Source: Cladorhizidae sp. MBARI D1340-BT2 (Eukaryota > Porifera > Demospongiae > Poecilosclerida > Cladorhizidae). From it: a DNA stretch of 64,000 bases. Below the pieces are notes generated by a model, which was not told the origin of the DNA, ran no database searches, and saw nothing but the letters and a program-made list of their open reading frames with translations. Location: the NCBI GenBank assembly GCA_028752905.1, contig JAQNBH010000009.1:29253976-29317975 (forward strand), in the 5' to 3' direction. The translations under genes and the position numbers were made by a program. Positions 32,560 to 44,454 of the stretch are shown here, in pieces (the stretch's first letter is position 1; every line of letters begins with the position of its first letter).

Positions 32560-33690
32560 CTCTAATATAATCTGCTAATTATAAGCCAGCACATCCCTGG
32601 GAGAGAGAATAGAGCAGTGGATAATCTGTCCCAAAATGATGTAACATATTTCTGTGCCCGGTCCCTTCAGCCATCAGAGAACCTGATGTCATCTCACAAG
32701 AACTGTAAGTAACTCTAGTATCTAGCTGGCCGAACTGGGCTAAAGAGAGGTGAAGAAACTTATTGATTAGGAATGGTCAAGGTCACATACTGCAGTAGTC
32801 CGTAAAAATACCAGGAATTTTATATTGCAGGGGGGCTTCAGGCAGTTCAGCAACAGAGACGGGGTGCCGTGCAGCTTCATGTCATAGATTGCTGGGTCAG
32901 GGTTAAACCATCATATCATCAAGTATACTTGTCATAAATCTGATTTCTCTACATCGCTGATGGCAAGAAAGACCACTTGGAGCTTGCCCATCAACATCTA
33001 CAATACAGTCTACAGGGAATCAAATGGTTGGAAGCATACCAAGGTTGGGAGAAATGACAGAAATTGCTCCTGATATTCTTATAAAGCTGAAAGGAGGTGG
33101 GGGGCCCACTCATACCATTGTACATCACACATTGGGATGCATGCTGCTTTAATCTCTGTTGCTTTCCAAGATCAGGAGAAATGAAATGACAGTCTATCAG
33201 AAGCCTCTATGAACCAAAATGCCACTTGTCTTGCTCAACTATTGCAGTGGGGCATCCGTCCTGCCAGGACATCATAAGAATGACTATTACAGTCGAAGAT
33301 AGACTATTTTCATCACGGAATCCAGCTCTTCATCGGGAAGAAAAAGTCAGATATCTGTCCAGTCAGGACTCTGCTTAACCTCTGGGTAAAAAAAGGCCCA
33401 CTCTCTGTGTTTCGAGACAGCACATATCTGACAATTCAATGGTTAGTGGTTGCATGACGGTCCCCAGCCAAGGCCGGGTTAGATGCATCTGGGTACTGTA
33501 GACCCAAATGCATTCAACGTATTGGGATCTACACTACAGTTCGGATAAGGGAAAACTTTGGATATATGAAAAGCAAGCAAGTCATTATAAACTTGACTCG
33601 GGTGTTTGAATAATTGCTAATATCATTAGCGATTTTAGTCTGCAGGGCCATGGAATGTGAGCAGCTTACTTCCTGAAGGAGAAGCAGCTA
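32560..33690 (+). pseudogene. DIRS-type retrotransposon relic: RNase H end and tyrosine recombinase
   Basis: Plus frames give LLIISQHIPGRENRAVDNLS, the HIPGxxNxxxDxLS end of RNase H. Next is a recombinase N-terminal part, YHQVYLS then FLYIADGKKDHLELAHQHLQ and YSLQGIKWLEA. Then comes CCFPRSGEM with the first catalytic Arg, and SLYEPKCHLSCSTIAVGHPS. Near 33500 is AGLDASGY followed by RIGIYTTV, a decayed HxxR box. A GPWN...AAYF trace near 33650 may be the catalytic Tyr region. Stops and frameshifts throughout. RNase H followed by recombinase is the DIRS order. Confidence 0.65.
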
Positions 33691-33829
33691 TATCCTCAGT
33701 AGCAGCCATGCTGTCTTATATACATATTCATTCATTTACAGTATTTTTGTGTATATTTTATACGAGCAATTGTTGTTGATTACTACATCCTGTACAATAA
33801 CACTATTTACTAAAATGAGATGCAAGAGT

Positions 33830-34045
33830 TCTTTGCTTCATGCCTCTTTGTGCATGCCAGATGTCTCACTCCTTTAACAACCACCAGTGCTGTCTCGGAG
33901 GATTCAGAATTGCCTGCAACACTTGGTGGTCTATCTCATCACGCCAGTTTGCCTCTAGCAAATGGTGTGCTTCTGATACTCCTTCATGTAACTTTTCATG
34001 GAATTCCACTGAGACTGGATGCCTTGTCCCCTTTTCTGAATGAAA
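33830..34045 (-). other. Unrecognised open stretch without ATG
   Basis: About 58 open codons on the minus strand: VEFHEKLHEGVSEAHHLLEA then NWRDEIDHQVLQAILNPPRQ and HWWLLKE. It looks protein-like (amphipathic, charged) and ends in TGA. It could be an exon or part of an unidentified transposon. I do not recognise it. Confidence 0.25.
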
Positions 34046-35235
34046 TAGAAATATAGAGTGCTTCCAAGCTGGTCGTCTTTAGCAAGGCTCATGACATGAC
34101 TTGAACTCTCCACTGACTATAAATGGTGCTGCTAACTGTCGAAGTTTGGTTTCATTGTTCATGATCTCGGTTATCGTTGCATTTCTACTGCCATACTCTT
34201 GTGAGAGTCTCAATTGGTTCCTTAAAATATCTTGCCAAGCACAGCCAACTAAGACTCATTAGATAAAACTGTGCTCTTCCTTTTTCAGACTTAGCGAACT
34301 GATTTGACTTTCACCTGCAAATCTCTAGCCCTCCCTAATGAAATCTCCCATTGATGATCATTACCATGCAACTGAGTTTGAATAATCCGACATTCTGATA
34401 CGTGAAAGTCTACTGTGCCACAGCTTCAGCATAGGGGCAGCCACAAGTCACAAAGAAGAGCATGGAAGATTCAGTGATCTAGAAACCTGGAGTTTGCAGG
34501 AGCTTGGCATACATAGAGAACATTTATACCCTAAGAGAACAGCTAGCCAGTTACTCCAGGTTGCCAGTGTCATAAAGTACCGTAATTACATTTCAATATG
34601 AACTATGGGTACAATAGCTAATGATGGGGAATGGTGTGCAACAGTGATTGGTGGAAAGGAATGGAGGCAATATGTTGCTTTACTGGTTGGGCCAGATGCT
34701 GGGCCTCACAGCACCTCTAACTGTATTAGCACTTTGTTAATGAGGGGTTTGGTTTCTGATCCATCAGCCTGGCAAGTCCTACATGGCCCTGGCAGTTGAG
34801 GCACTAGCAAGAGGTAGGTAGAGTTATAACATCTAGAAAGAACACAAGTATTTACAGATATATTCGGTTGATATGTTCTTTTTACTCATAACTTTCCTAA
34901 AATTGCCCATTGGCATCCTTAATAACTCTTAGAATGCGAAGGGAGTTACCCAGGTAATTTCCCCTGTACGCGGACACTGTTTATTGGAATCACCTGTTTT
35001 TTAAAATTACCTGATGTTTTTATTATAATTTTTTTTTGTTGTCTGTGGCTCGTTGAGGTGAGTGTTCATTGATATTCAGACTATCTCCTAACTTTCTACC
35101 TAACACGAGGCTAGAAGAATCTTTAGAGATGTCAAGACAAGTGAAGCTAGACTCCAAGTAAGATTATTATGTGGATGAGCTAACAACCAGTTTGTTACAT
35201 AGTGTGCTCGAAGTTAGTTTTAGCTAGATCATTTT
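34046..35235. other. No gene recognised
   Basis: Short frames only, for example 34605-34799. No repeat structure large enough to list and no transposon motif found. Confidence 0.5.
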
Positions 35236-35850
35236 TATAGCTAGCTAGCTAGTTGTATATAGGCTTTTTAGGTAGCGCTCAATGTAGCTAGCTGTAGGTC
35301 ATCTTATAGCTAGCGCTCGAAGTAGACAGTTGTAGATCATATTTATATAGCTTAGCTAATTAGTAAAGTAAATAATTGTAGGTCATCTTTGGATAGCAAA
35401 GTTTCTAGCTCTCGAGGTATAGTAGTTTAAGCCATCTTTATATCTAACTAGCGCTTGAAGTGTATAGGCAGTTTTAGCTGATCTTTATAGCTAGCAAATT
35501 AGAAGTTGGCAGTTTTAGATTATCATTATAGCTAAGCTAGCGCTTTAAGTGTCTAGGCAGTTTTAGCTGATCTTTAAATAGCTAGCAAATTAGCTAGCGC
35601 TTGAAGTTGGATTTAGATGATCATTATAGCTAGCAAATTAGCTAGCGCTTGAACTGTACAAGCAGTTTTAGCTGATTTTTATAGCTAGCAAGTGAGCTAG
35701 CGCTTGAAGTTGGCAGTTTTAGATGATCATTATAGCTAGTGATTGAAGTTGGTAGTTTTAGATGATCATTATAGCTAGCAAATTAGCTAGCGCTTGAAGA
35801 AGGCAGTTGTAGCTGATATATATATAGCCAGCAATAGCTAGCGCTGGAGG
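35236..35850. repeat. GCTAGC-rich degenerate minisatellite
   Basis: Irregular tandem units of roughly 50-65 bp built from GGCAGTTTTAGATGATCATT, ATAGCTAGCAAATTAGCTAG and CGCTTGAAGT blocks. The GCTAGC palindrome recurs many times. Unit length varies, so slippage and local duplication both contributed. No coding frame. Confidence 0.9.
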
Positions 35851-36172
35851 TAGCTAGTAGACTGCCAAGCAAACCATGGTATTCTATAGCCAGTGCTAGT
35901 ATATATTTCAGCTCAGCTAGCTTTGGGATGATCTAGCAACAATGCATTTATATTACATCTCCACTATAAATATTATTCATAGTCATAGTTGTTTGCATAC
36001 ATAGGATTGGTAAAAGTTGTGCTACTGGAAGAAAAAACAATCAAGAAAAAGTGAAGGAAAAAAAGAAAAAAAAAGAGTTATGATGTGGATGGTAAGTGAC
36101 ACAGGACTAACTTTTGTGAGGTATAGTTCAAAGCCAGGTGTAATACATAAAGCTACTTTACAAATCTTACAT

Positions 36173-37986
36173 CTAAATAAAGTTCTGACTTCCTTTTTTG
36201 CTGCTGCACAGGTAGCAAGCACACAGGGACCTTTTGCCATTGCTATTTGGGGGAAGGTAGTGCCTTCCTGTAAGTCTGGCTGGTTCAGCCACTGGATGAT
36301 TGTGAAGGATGGACACTTCAAGCTGAGCTTCTGTCAGGCCTGCCTCCAGAAGAAATCCAACAGCAACCTTCACTAAGAAGGACTGGTGTGTTACTCTTCG
36401 GCCAGTCGAAGGTCTCCCTTTATATATCATGTATGCATTTACCAATGCCAGGTTGAGGAGATGAAAAGCTGCCCGTTTCCACCATTTCTGTGTCCTATGT
36501 TGGAAGGTATAGTAACTCATCAGCTGATTGGATTTGTCAACCCCACCCATGTGACTATTGTACTTGACAATGGCTGTTGGCTTTATGACCTCCTCCATGC
36601 CAGTTGCTGACAGCCTTGCCCTCTTCCTCTTTGCTATAGTGCTATCATCGTGGATAGTACTCAGAATGGTCACAGCTTTCTTGTCCATCTATTTCAAGGC
36701 AAGGACACCATTTGTACTTATATACTTGATGTCACCCTTTTTCATTTTGTCTTTGGCCTTGATACATGCAGGTCCCCCCCTCCTGTTCACCCGAACTGCA
36801 CCACATGCACCGAAGCCACTACTTTTTTAGGGTGAGGAACAAGTCTGGACTTGTGTACAAATGGTGTCCTTTATTCTCCATCCCTTCTACTAGCTTCATC
36901 ACCATGTCATGTGTTGTTCTGGAGCGGAGAGGCTCTCATTTCTCTGGGAGACCCCCCAAAAAGAACAAGAACTGAAAAGAAAAAAAGTGGGAAGGAAAAA
37001 GGGGATCATGAAGAAGAGCAGGAAGGAAGTAAAAAAAAAAAGAAAAAAGTGGGGGGGGGGAAAGACTATGAGTGAATTATATTTATTATATATAATATTA
37101 TAGTACTTTTCTACATGGCTATTTTGTGTGTATATATATATACAGTTTCCTCACCAGTATAGAGCTTCCAAATGTACATATATCCACTGGAGCCGTCTGC
37201 CAGGACATAGGCTTTCATGCCCCACTTGATAGCGATAAACCACAGCCGTCCCTTGAAGCCTATCATTGATTCATTGACTGATATATCTCTCCCCAGCTGG
37301 TAAAAGGTTTTGAATTTATCTAGTAAATGCTCCATAAGTGGCCGTATTTTGAACAGGGCATCATATCCTGGCCGACCCCTAGGTACATCTTCTCTCCATC
37401 ATTTAGGTGAAAGAAGCGCGAGACAAAATCGGTCTCCCGCCATGATAGAGGAGAAGCATGACCTGGTGAAGGGCCATTTCTTGCACCAATAGTCCTCAAT
37501 CCGATGCTATTATCCATGCTCATGGCAATAAAGGGCAAGAAACTTCACCATTTCACTGACTGAGCACCTTTTCCACTCTCTGACTCTTGATCGAAGAGGT
37601 AAGTCTTTATTTCCAGCCATGAATTGCTCAGCATACAACATTTTTTCGTTCACAACTCTCCTCAGGATATTGTCGTCCATAAAAAGCTGAGCAAACTCCA
37701 AAGGCTCTTTTCCTTCCATATCAACAGTGCACCCAGATGCCTGGCTAAAGGAGATGGAAGAACTGGAACAAGAAGTACTGGCACCAGAACTGCTACCACT
37801 TTAGCTACACACACCACCAACTACGCCATCACTAACACTATCAGCTACCTCACAAACTCCAACATCCTCATCATCCTCACTATAATTCTTCACTATGAAG
37901 CCATCAAAATCATCATCAATCTCATCATCCAACATACACAGCACTTTATCTGTATCACAATATTTAGCCATAGTTACGCCCCACAA
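36173..37986 (-). pseudogene. piggyBac transposase relic
   Basis: An acidic N-terminus (VLCMLDDEIDDDFDGF) is followed in broken frames by PLEFAQLFMDDNILRRVVNE, AGNKDLPLRSRVREWKRC, KMYLGVGQDMMPCSKYGHLW and LLDKFKTFYQLGRDISVNES. Then MIGFKGRLWFIAIKWGMKAY, a decayed GHHLYTSPDLF, GACGAVRVNRRG, and a 171-codon tail with YNSHMGGVDKSNQL. The first catalytic Asp is Asn (VNES), the second is deleted with its neighbours in GHHLYTSP, and the third (GGVDKSN) remains. A low-complexity A/G-rich insert lies at 36960-37110. The usual TTAA-flanked ends were not found. Confidence 0.85.
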
Positions 37987-38413
37987 TATTTAATTAAACT
38001 TGCTATCTGTTGTAATCTAATATAGCCAAACTCTACAAAGCTCTTAACTAAATCAATAGCTCCTCTATCTAAAGAACTTTGAGTACAGCTGTAAAGCAAG
38101 CAGCTGCTCAGTACCCACTTGTAAAGCATTGCATCTTCTGGGGACACTATAGTATCCCAAGTATGAAATCAGGAGGACAATAATTCCACATGAAACATGC
38201 CAGGAAGCATCTTGGAATGTGATAGAAGCAACCTAGTAAATCACACAGGAGGCTGTTTACAAGATATATAGCTGATCCATAAAAATTTTTTTGGAAAATC
38301 ATCCAATTTACTTTCCCTAATTGGTTATCTATCCAAGATCTACAAGTGTGCCAAGTAGAAGAGCCTGAGAAGCTGTCCTAGTAGGAATAAGGCTAGTTTA
38401 AGAAGCTTATAAG

Positions 38414-41400
38414 CAGGGGCGTATGCAGACTTTTGAAAAGGGGGGTTATGTATATATGTCAGATGTGGATCATGTGGCTGAAAGCCATGGTGAGGATATA
38501 TAGTGCAAAAGGGAAATATATATGCCCCATCCAGCACAAATCGTGGAAACTCCAAAAATATTTACAGAGATGATTTTTATTAAGCAACCTTCAAAAATAT
38601 ACAGACAAAATTACTGAAATAATAAGCTAACATTGAATTCTGCATGGATGTTGTTCTACGTAAAGTTTGCAACAATATCGATCCATTCCAGTATTAATGC
38701 TAAGGCACTGAGTCTTTCCTCACTTGTTTAAACATCGAAGTGTGGAAGCAGATCGTCCACAAGTACGGGAACTGAGTGGGAGTGTAGCAAAAAGGTTCAA
38801 AAGGGACATTTGGAAGGGTTTTGAGGCAGCAGAGTTTAAGCGATTCACTCAGAGTTTGAGGACGCTCATCTGGTTAAATTTGTAGCCACCTTGACTTCCA
38901 GCGATGAAACTCTTCATCAAGTATACTCACATTTGGTAGATATTCAGAATAGAAAGTAACAGCAGGTTCAATATTAACAAAGGATGAAGTAGTGGTATGG
39001 ATGGGCAATAGGTATTGCAATGAAGCTACCTGGTTGGTATGCTTAGTAAATCTTGATGTATAATGTGGTCAAGAAAAGGGATGACTACAGCCCATTTAAA
39101 ATAATCCTCAACTGAATTAGTGGATTCAGACAATGCTGCTGTCGCTGAGTTGTGCGTGGCATCGAAATAGTTATATTGGACTGAACTGCCCATCTAGAAC
39201 AATGCCGAAAGATACGCTGTGAAAAATTATCAACATCTGCTCTCTCTCTTTTAAATTCATTGCAACAGTCTTGTACTTATTGTCACTCCAGAGGTAAGGT
39301 CTTGGCACTTTCCTTGTAATTTAACAACAGCTTCTTTAATAGACCTAAAGAGAGTGACTAGGGAATACAAAAATGCAAAGGACTCCAACGTTTTCATGTA
39401 TGCAAGAGCATTTTTCTTATCATCAGTAGTCCAACCATCTTTAAAGTTCAGAAATTCACTATTTCCATAGAGTACTATCTCACACATTTCAATTAGAAAA
39501 GGATGATATAGACAGAAACGCTCCCAGCCATTGATGTTCTCTACCCATCGAGTAATGCAAACGTTGATTATTGAAAACTGCTTTGTGCCAATCTGAGACC
39601 TCTTCTGAATGATTGCTTTAAGGAGGCCCTCTCTTTTAGCTGTATCCTTAATCCATAATGTGAAACCTTTTATCTGATCTACACAGTTCCTTATAGGTGG
39701 AACAGAACAGGAACTTATGATAGCCAGATTATGGAATGACTTGCACAATGGGTGTAGAATGCCTTGGGATGCTTCTCTCGAAGTAATGCCTGCACACCAG
39801 CTATCTCCCCACTCATCATTGAGGCCCCATCATACCCTTTCCCTCGCAAATCATTCAGTGATAAGCCAAGCCCCTCCAAGGTCTGTATAATGGTATTTGG
39901 TACACATCAGCTGCTCGGACTCTCTCAAGTTTTACAAATGAAACAAACTCTTAACTCTTCTCGAATGTCACCATGGCCATCAACAAAGTGAAGGAATATG
40001 TGCAGATGCTCTACATTGTGACATGAAACCTCATCAGCTAGAACGAAAAAATATTTTGCTTCTTTTATCTCAGATATTGTTTTGGCAAGAATCATATCAT
40101 AGCCTATAATATTAATAATTACATTTTGAGTCCTTGGTGATAAGTGTGTTGCATTCTTTGCATTGGTACAATAAAGATGCTCATATAAAATACTGTCTGT
40201 CCCCGCAAAAGATTTTAGCATTGCTAAAAAGTTTCCAGGATTCTTTGACGAAGCAACTTCCTCTAACTTTCCACGAAATGCAATACCCTGTTTGCCTAAA
40301 AAAAATTGCTCAAACAATTTGCCTCAGTATTGCCTTTTTTCACTAATTTCCTTTTGAACAGCAGTGCTTGTCATTACATCTACTCGTGATACTGGATTTT
40401 CAATTGTGCATCTGCTTGCTGCAAACAATCACGATGGTATTGAAGCTTTGCATGATTACCCAAATTGCAACTCATCTTGATCCAGTTAGAAAAAGGCTTA
40501 ATTACCAGGTAACCTTTATCTTTACGTTGGTTAGATGGAAGAAACATAGCACAAGGCTGACAAAATACACCATCTACCTTAGAACTGTAGACTAGCCAAG
40601 GATATTTACTGAGACACAATATGTTAAACTTTTGGTGATAGCTATGTAATAAGGTGCCAGTAAGGACACTAAGCAATTGTACATCGTGGTGACATAGGAA
40701 AGAGTATCTAGCACCACTAGAAAGCTCATGTATTAAACAATCAGCATCATCAATAGAAGATAATAAACATACGATTCTGGTCCTTCGGCACTTCCACTTG
40801 AGCATTCATTAACTATAGGAACTTCATCTTCATGTCAACTTTCCAGAGTGGTACTGATTTCAGAATGATCCAGATCAGACTGAGGTTCACTAGAATCTGA
40901 ATAAATGTGATTGGTTTATCAAGTGTACAGGCTTCAAGCTAAATAGCTAGCAATAATTTCTCTTATCTTCATCCTCAATGGCTGTTATTTTGAAAAATGA
41001 CCTGGTGTCCATATTTTGTCGTTGGCTCTTGATGGCAGAGTTGTAGCTCATTAGTTCCACAACTACTATTAATGCTCACTACATGTGCAATGATTAGCTC
41101 ATTAACCAGTCGAAGGACAAAGTCCAACCAACCAGACAGCCCCTCGGTGGGACCAGAGCACCCTGAGCAGATTGGTCTTATTTGCATGGGGGATTTGTGG
41201 GCTTTCTTTAGAAAGTACATTCGTTGGGTTCTCATTTTCCCCTCCACCATGGTCAAGGGCTAGGGCTAGGGCTAGGCCTAGCCCTAAGTTATTGTAATTT
41301 TGTTTCCACATTATTTAACACTATCAATGTACCTATGTTAATTAAAATTATATTAATGAAGTGTGCCATTGCCTGAAATGAAATCTGAGAGGGCAAAACA

Positions 41401-41474
41401 CACACAAACACATTCCAATGAATATCATTAAAATGAAAGGGGGGTTCTGCAGACCCCCCCTGCATACGCCCATG
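38414..41474. mobile_element. ZMYM1-like hAT transposon with terminal inverted repeats
   Basis: The left end is CAGGGGCGTATGCAG. The right end read inward on the minus strand is CATGGGCGTATGCAG, one mismatch, followed on both sides by runs of G and GGGGGGTT. These resemble the CAGGGGCGGATCCAG-type ends of ZMYM1-like hAT elements. Flanks share ATAAG directly (left ends ATAAG, right begins ATAAG), shorter than the 8 bp expected. Near the 5' end, 41258-41286, is a GGGCTA tandem with an inverted partner. Confidence 0.75.
38630..40805 (-). pseudogene. TTF-zinc-finger/DUF4371 hAT transposase, broken
   Basis: Order on the minus strand: a TTF-type zinc finger (YPWLVYSSKVDGVFCQPCAM, then FSNWIKMSCNLGNHAKLQYH); a DUF4371 part (KQGIAFRGKLEEVASSKNPG, NFLAML, FFVLADEVSCHNVEHLHIFL); and GLSLNDLRGKGYDGASMMSG with AFYTHCASHS, the next catalytic segment. 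Then follow TRWVENINGW and, after breaks, VEDYFKWAVVIPFLDHII and a decayed C-terminal dimerisation box TLPLSSRTCGRSASTLRCL. Frameshifts and stops separate these. The layout is that of ZMYM1-like proteins. Confidence 0.85.
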
Positions 41475-42160
41475 ATAAGGGCTAGGTACCACATCCAAAG
41501 CTTTAGTGGATAAATTATCTAAGCCTGTCATTATCTAGTAGACTATAATAGTAAAAGAACAGCAAGATCCACACCCTTAAGAGTTCCCATTAAATATATC
41601 TAGCTTCACTGCTGGATGCTGCCTGTACTAGAGCAAGAACAAACTAAACATATAACGCAGCAGAAATTAGGTTCGCTGTTGCTACCTCCCAGTATAGAGC
41701 TCATTCAACATAGAGCTCAAGTTCCATGCAAAGACAGCTGTTGTTGGTCTAGTTTTAACTTACAGAGGAAAATGTACCCATAGCATCTAGTTTTGTGTGT
41801 AGCATCCTGAGCGCATTACGACACCATGTTAAGAGAGTTGAGATATAGACAGTTGTGGGTATTATTACCACCAACAATAAGTAGTTGTATTATGCACATT
41901 GCAAGATGTTGGGGATGATTATTGTAGATTCAAATACTCACCAAATGTGAGGAGAGTCCGAACATCAAGAGGAGAGAGATGAATATCAGGTTACATACAA
42001 GAAGGTAAAACATGTAACATTACATCATATTATGCATAATACTAGTACACTTCTAAATTTATTCAAACTTGTACGATTACTCTCAGCTGAACAAAAAAGC
42101 TGATTTAAATAAAGTTCTAGTATATTATTATAATGAGATTTTGAACTGCACAGAACTAAT
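41475..42160. other. No gene recognised
   Basis: Flank of the hAT element. AT-rich, only short frames. Confidence 0.5.
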
Positions 42161-42164
42161 TAGT

Positions 42165-42350
42165 CACACAGGATCCACAAAAACCAGAATGCCTGATTTT
42201 GGTGCGTAAATGTCTCCAGATTGCCAAGTGCTAGAGAGTTGAAATTAGCACCAGTGGCTACAGGAAGCCCTACTCTATACAATGACAGTTTTGATTAGGC
42301 GCTAAAATGTAAGTACGTAGTCAAGCGTGCGGGTGGAAAATGAATGAAAT
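42165..42350. repeat. Half-copy of the palindromic foldback element
   Basis: GATTGCCAAGTGCTAGAGAG followed by TTGAAATTAGCA, AGCCCTACTCTA and GGCGCTAAAATGTAAGTAC matches one arm of the palindrome at 44455-45235 in the same order, without the opposite arm. Confidence 0.7.
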
Positions 42351-42497
42351 TCATAAGACTCCCAAGCCATATTAAATTAAGTACCGTGGCTCCTGAGATG
42401 ATGTAACGACCTATAGATGGTCTATCCTGCATTCTTTGCAATTGGTTTTATTCAGCAAAGTATATTCAACTATAAAACCATTTGAAGATCAGTTATC

Positions 42498-42830
42498 ATG
42501 AAATATGCAATTCTTGTGACAGGCTCAATGTTGATATCCTTTACGATCCAGTTATACCTTCATTGGGACATTGGAAAATATTTTTGGCAATTTAGAGGAC
42601 GTGCAGGAGGAGCTGCCTGTGCCACTAGATCACTTGGGAAAGGTTGCAAATGTCATGATGGAGCAGCAAGATACTCGTTAGGAAACTGTAGACAGTTACA
42701 GAGAGTTGCAGCTATAAATAAGCCTGGTTATGCTATTACAATTCTTGCCTCAATGTTCTGGGAAATATGTTACACTAATCATGAAGCTTGTTCACATGTT
42801 CATAATTGGTGCATGTTTCAAGGACTTTGA
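42498..42830 (+). CDS. Possible small secreted Cys-rich protein
   Basis: A 110-codon frame with an ATG start. MKYAILVTGSMLISFTIQLY looks like a signal peptide or anchor (one Lys, then about 17 hydrophobic residues). The rest holds nine cysteines, including GAACATRSLGKGCKCHDGA, LGNC, ICYTNHEACSH and NWCMFQG. No introns are needed. I recognise no family. The frame could be chance, since repeats surround it and codon quality cannot be tested here. Confidence 0.3.
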   Translation: MKYAILVTGSMLISFTIQLYLHWDIGKYFWQFRGRAGGAACATRSLGKGCKCHDGAARYSLGNCRQLQRVAAINKPGYAITILASMFWEICYTNHEACSHVHNWCMFQGL

Positions 42831-42839
42831 GAACAGTGC

Positions 42840-44450
42840 TTCGTAGCAAGATACCATAACTTAACTTAAGAACATTAGGTAACTAAACATGAGAGGCTTA
42901 ACAACCACAGTTTAGGAAACTAAAATATTTTTATAGACAAAAGTGGTACAAGTTAGGCCCCCTAAATGCTACTTAATAGAACGTTCAGCATTTGACAGTC
43001 AAGTACATGCACGTGTGTGGGAGGTGTCTCTTCAATGGGATTGTTATTTCAAGCTCTAGTATGGTGGCGGCTTTGTACCAGCAGCATTAGAACAACATTA
43101 GTTATCCCTGCAGCATTAGGGGATGGAGTATGTGCAGGTGCCTCTTAATACTCTAGCAACTTACAAGAACTGATCTAAAATGGTCTTAAAGTTTTTTAAA
43201 TCATAACTTAATCAGTTTTGCAGCAAGTATAAAGGATGTGCAATCGCTGATCGCAACCACTGTCCTCGAAGTAATCTTTATGGGAATTCTGCTGTTTTAG
43301 CAAGCTGTTTTTTCTACACTAGGCTACTTGTGCCTACCAGTAAACTCTCTCAATAGTTTAGACTTTGAGAAATGAGTTAGTGTCCTTTGATACATTGTTT
43401 ACAGTCTTCTGCTGATTTGGGCCAGGATAGAGCAAGATCTTTGCAGTGGCATCTGGGATGTAAAACTTGTGAAGGTTTTAACACCAGAAAGGATAGTATT
43501 AACTTTCAATAGTTCATCCTGGATCCCGTCCCACGGACAATGATGGATGTCGCAGGGAGGGTGCATTTGAGCTTGATGGCAGCTAAGTGAGCATTCTGAT
43601 CTCTGTGGGTAATATGATTTAATCAATTTCTGGCTTACATAAGTATGTTGATAAGGGATCACTAGTTACGGAGAAGAAAATGCTGACTTGCTTCCATTGA
43701 GATTAGTATGCTACACTTGTTAGTTGACATTTTTGTCCTTGGATGGGATCCTGTAAACTCTAGTAAAGGTAATGCTACCCTTACTGCTGTCAGAACAGCT
43801 AGCCACTACTAATGCCCAACTTTTCCAGGAGAAACTTGTAGAGGGTAAACTCTTTTCCTCGTGATATTTTGTAGCACCTTCAATGCATAACCATCCTAGA
43901 TGCTGATACAGAAATCCAACCAGGAGTGCATTTTCTTCTAAAGAGAGTAGATATTCTGATGGATTTTAGGCTAGCATAGGTGAATATACAGCTTTCATTG
44001 GCTTGCAGAGACAGCAGCAAAGGTAAGGAAGGGACAGTTTATGACTTTTTTGCTTGTCAATCAGTTTTATTCATTTCTATATTTTTATCGCTTCCTCCAC
44101 CCACTCCCACAAACTAGAACAAGAAATAAAGTTTAATGTAATAATGTTGTAACCTTCTGCACATGTCCAGGTAAAAATCTGGTTTTTAGCACGTTTTATG
44201 ATGAATGTCCCAATTTGAAGATATCAGCTTAAAAAGGTGAATCAGTTAATGAAATATGGTATTACATTAAAAAATGAGAGCTTCTTTCTCCATCATAACA
44301 CATCACAGACGGTGTTACACGACACATAGACAGGGTTACATGTACATCCTTACAAAATATTACCCAATGATTTGACTGTGTTTCACAACACTTAACCTGT
44401 GATAGAATCATTCTTACAAAATATAAACATCATTGATCAGTTAGCAAGTA
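42840..44450. other. No gene recognised
   Basis: Short frames only. The minus frame 43662-43399 (87 codons) shows no motif that I know. Confidence 0.45.
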
Positions 44451-44454
44451 GTCA

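Noticed and set aside
41258..41286. Telomere-like GGGCTA repeats
   Set aside because: Only three units followed by their inverted form, inside a hAT element. Too short for a telomere or interstitial telomere block.
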